Shown: one piece after another, positions 6,283-7,085 of the stretch | Layout of the letters: each line of letters opens with the position of its first letter | Numbering within the stretch: position 1 is the first letter of the stretch | NCBI GenBank assembly: GCA_015487895.1 | Contig: WFOW01000344.1 | Span: forward strand, 1 to 7,085 | Source: Gammaproteobacteria bacterium | Lineage (GTDB): Bacteria > Pseudomonadota > Gammaproteobacteria > S144-34 | Direction of reading: 5' to 3' | Length of the DNA stretch: 7,085 bases | The notes under the pieces: model-generated | What the model was told of the DNA's origin: nothing | The model's database searches: none | Seen by the model: the letters and a program-made list of their open reading frames with translations, nothing else | Program-made: the position numbers and the translations under genes

Positions 6283-7033
6283 GGGCCTGCGCAGCCTGCA
6301 GGCGCGCTTCGCCGCGCACCTGCGCGACCCGCACGCAGCCCCGCCGCCGCCCGGCGTGCCGGCCGACCGCGCCGCGGTCTACCGCGAGCTGGTCTACAGC
6401 AACGTCGAGGACCAGCTCGCGGGCGCCTTCCCGGTGGCCCGCGCGACGCTCGGCGAGGAGGCCTGGCACGGCCTGGTGCGCGCCTTCCTCGCGCGTCACC
6501 GCGCGCGCACGCCGCTCTTCCCGGAGCTGCCGCGCGAGCTGCTCGCCTTCGTGGCCGGAGGCGCCGGCGGCAAGCCCCTTCCGCCGTGGCTCGGCGAGCT
6601 GCTCGAGCACGAGTGGGTGGAGATCGAGGTGGCCAACGACCCGCGCGAGCCGCACGTGGCGGGCTGCGATCCGGCGGGCGATCCCGTCGCCGGGCGGCCC
6701 GTCCTGAACCCGCTACTGCGGCGGCTCCGCTACCGCTGGCCCGTGCACGAGATCGGGCCCGGCCACGTCCCGGATGCGCCCCCGCCGGAGCCCGTGCGGC
6801 TCGCGGTCTGGCGCGACCGCGCCGACCGGGTGCGCTTCATGGCGCTCGCGCCGGCCGCCGAGCGCCTGCTCGAGCTGCTCGAGCGCGAGCCGGGCCTGAC
6901 GGGCGGCGAGGCGCTGCGCCGTACGGCCGCCTCCCTCGGACTGCCGGATCCGGAGGCCGCCGCGGCGGCGGGGGCGGCCACGCTCGCGGCGCTGCGCGAG
7001 GCCGAGGCGCTGCTCGGCGCGCGCCCGCCGTAG
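6275..7033 (+). CDS. hvfC: DUF2063-domain partner protein (HvfC-like) of the MNIO
   Basis: 252-residue protein of the HvfC/BufC type, the usual partner of a DUF692 enzyme; by analogy with MbnC and HvfC it binds the precursor and forms the active complex with HvfB. The N-terminal DUF2063 domain spans about residues 5-95, with the typical [12 protein letters not shown] opening, the [12 protein letters not shown] helix (34-45) and FPVARATLG (52-60). DUF2063 was first labelled a putative DNA-binding domain, but the context argues for a role in peptide maturation. A second domain follows from about residue 103 ([15 protein letters not shown]), with a helical, Ala-rich C-terminus. No signal peptide or membrane segment is visible. 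ATG 6275 overlaps the end of hvfB by 8 bases, with a G-rich stretch before it as a possible ribosome site. Stop is TAG. A DoxX-like hvfD is sometimes next in such operons but would lie beyond the window. Confidence 0.9.
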   Translation: MAEGLRSLQARFAAHLRDPHAAPPPPGVPADRAAVYRELVYSNVEDQLAGAFPVARATLGEEAWHGLVRAFLARHRARTPLFPELPRELLAFVAGGAGGKPLPPWLGELLEHEWVEIEVANDPREPHVAGCDPAGDPVAGRPVLNPLLRRLRYRWPVHEIGPGHVPDAPPPEPVRLAVWRDRADRVRFMALAPAAERLLELLEREPGLTGGEALRRTAASLGLPDPEAAAAAGAATLAALREAEALLGARPP

Positions 7034-7085
7034 GCCGCCTGCAGGCTCCCGCGCGGGCCGGGAACGGAACGCGACGGGGCGGCGG
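7034..7085. other. Non-coding right edge, nothing firm
   Basis: These 52 bases after hvfC hold a 10-base palindrome CCCGCGCGGG (7048-7057) and a GGAACGGAAC run just after it. The palindrome has no T-run and leaves no room for a loop, so it is not a convincing terminator. The GGAAC copies echo the boxes before hvfA, but what lies downstream cannot be seen. Confidence 0.3.

Noticed and set aside
1..7085. CRISPR array, tRNA, rRNA, insertion sequence or attachment site
   Set aside because: No spaced direct repeats, tRNA-like cloverleaf, transposase gene or terminal inverted repeats were seen; the window is almost fully packed with chromosomal-type genes.

Overview
The window is a very GC-rich (about three quarters G+C by eye) stretch in which every supported gene lies on the + strand. 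It looks like a gammaproteobacterial chromosome. The order rsxC-rsxD-rsxG-rsxE-nth is the one known from Escherichia coli and many relatives, and the downstream Hvf-type gene set is also common in Proteobacteria. An Ectothiorhodospiraceae/Chromatiales-like high-GC lineage is a guess from base composition only.

Bases 1-3727 hold the end of an Rsx/Rnf operon: rsxC (cut by the left edge), rsxD, rsxG and rsxE. This is the membrane complex that couples electron transfer between ferredoxin-like carriers and NAD(H) to ion transport, and that in E. coli keeps SoxR reduced. The genes overlap at their stop/start codons, so translation is probably coupled. The cofactor residues are visible: two 4Fe-4S motifs in RsxC, flavin-linking threonines in RsxD and RsxG, and two cysteines in RsxE. 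nth (3742-4410) follows and encodes endonuclease III, with catalytic and Fe-S residues at exactly the E. coli positions. A DUF1841 gene of unknown function comes next (4427-4891).

After a 93-base gap comes the most interesting part, a compact three-gene cassette (4985-7033). It encodes a small exported-looking peptide with six Cys in repeated EGxC motifs (HvfA-type RiPP precursor), a DUF692 multinuclear non-heme iron oxidase (HvfB-type) and a DUF2063 partner protein (HvfC-type). By family knowledge, such cassettes convert peptide cysteines into oxazolone/thioamide-like or thiooxazole-like copper ligands, giving a copper-binding natural product. This precursor departs from the usual repeated EGKCG motif: four of six sites are EG[R/S]CAG, and only the last is a perfect EGKCG. 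It also carries an internal duplication. hvfA and hvfB overlap (GTGA), and hvfB and hvfC overlap by 8 bases.

The gap upstream of hvfA holds a clear Shine-Dalgarno sequence, two GGAACC boxes that could be an ECF sigma -35 element, an A-rich patch and a weak hairpin. None of these except the Shine-Dalgarno is firm. The last 52 bases (7034-7085) contain no recognisable gene; the window ends before it can be seen whether a DoxX-like hvfD follows.
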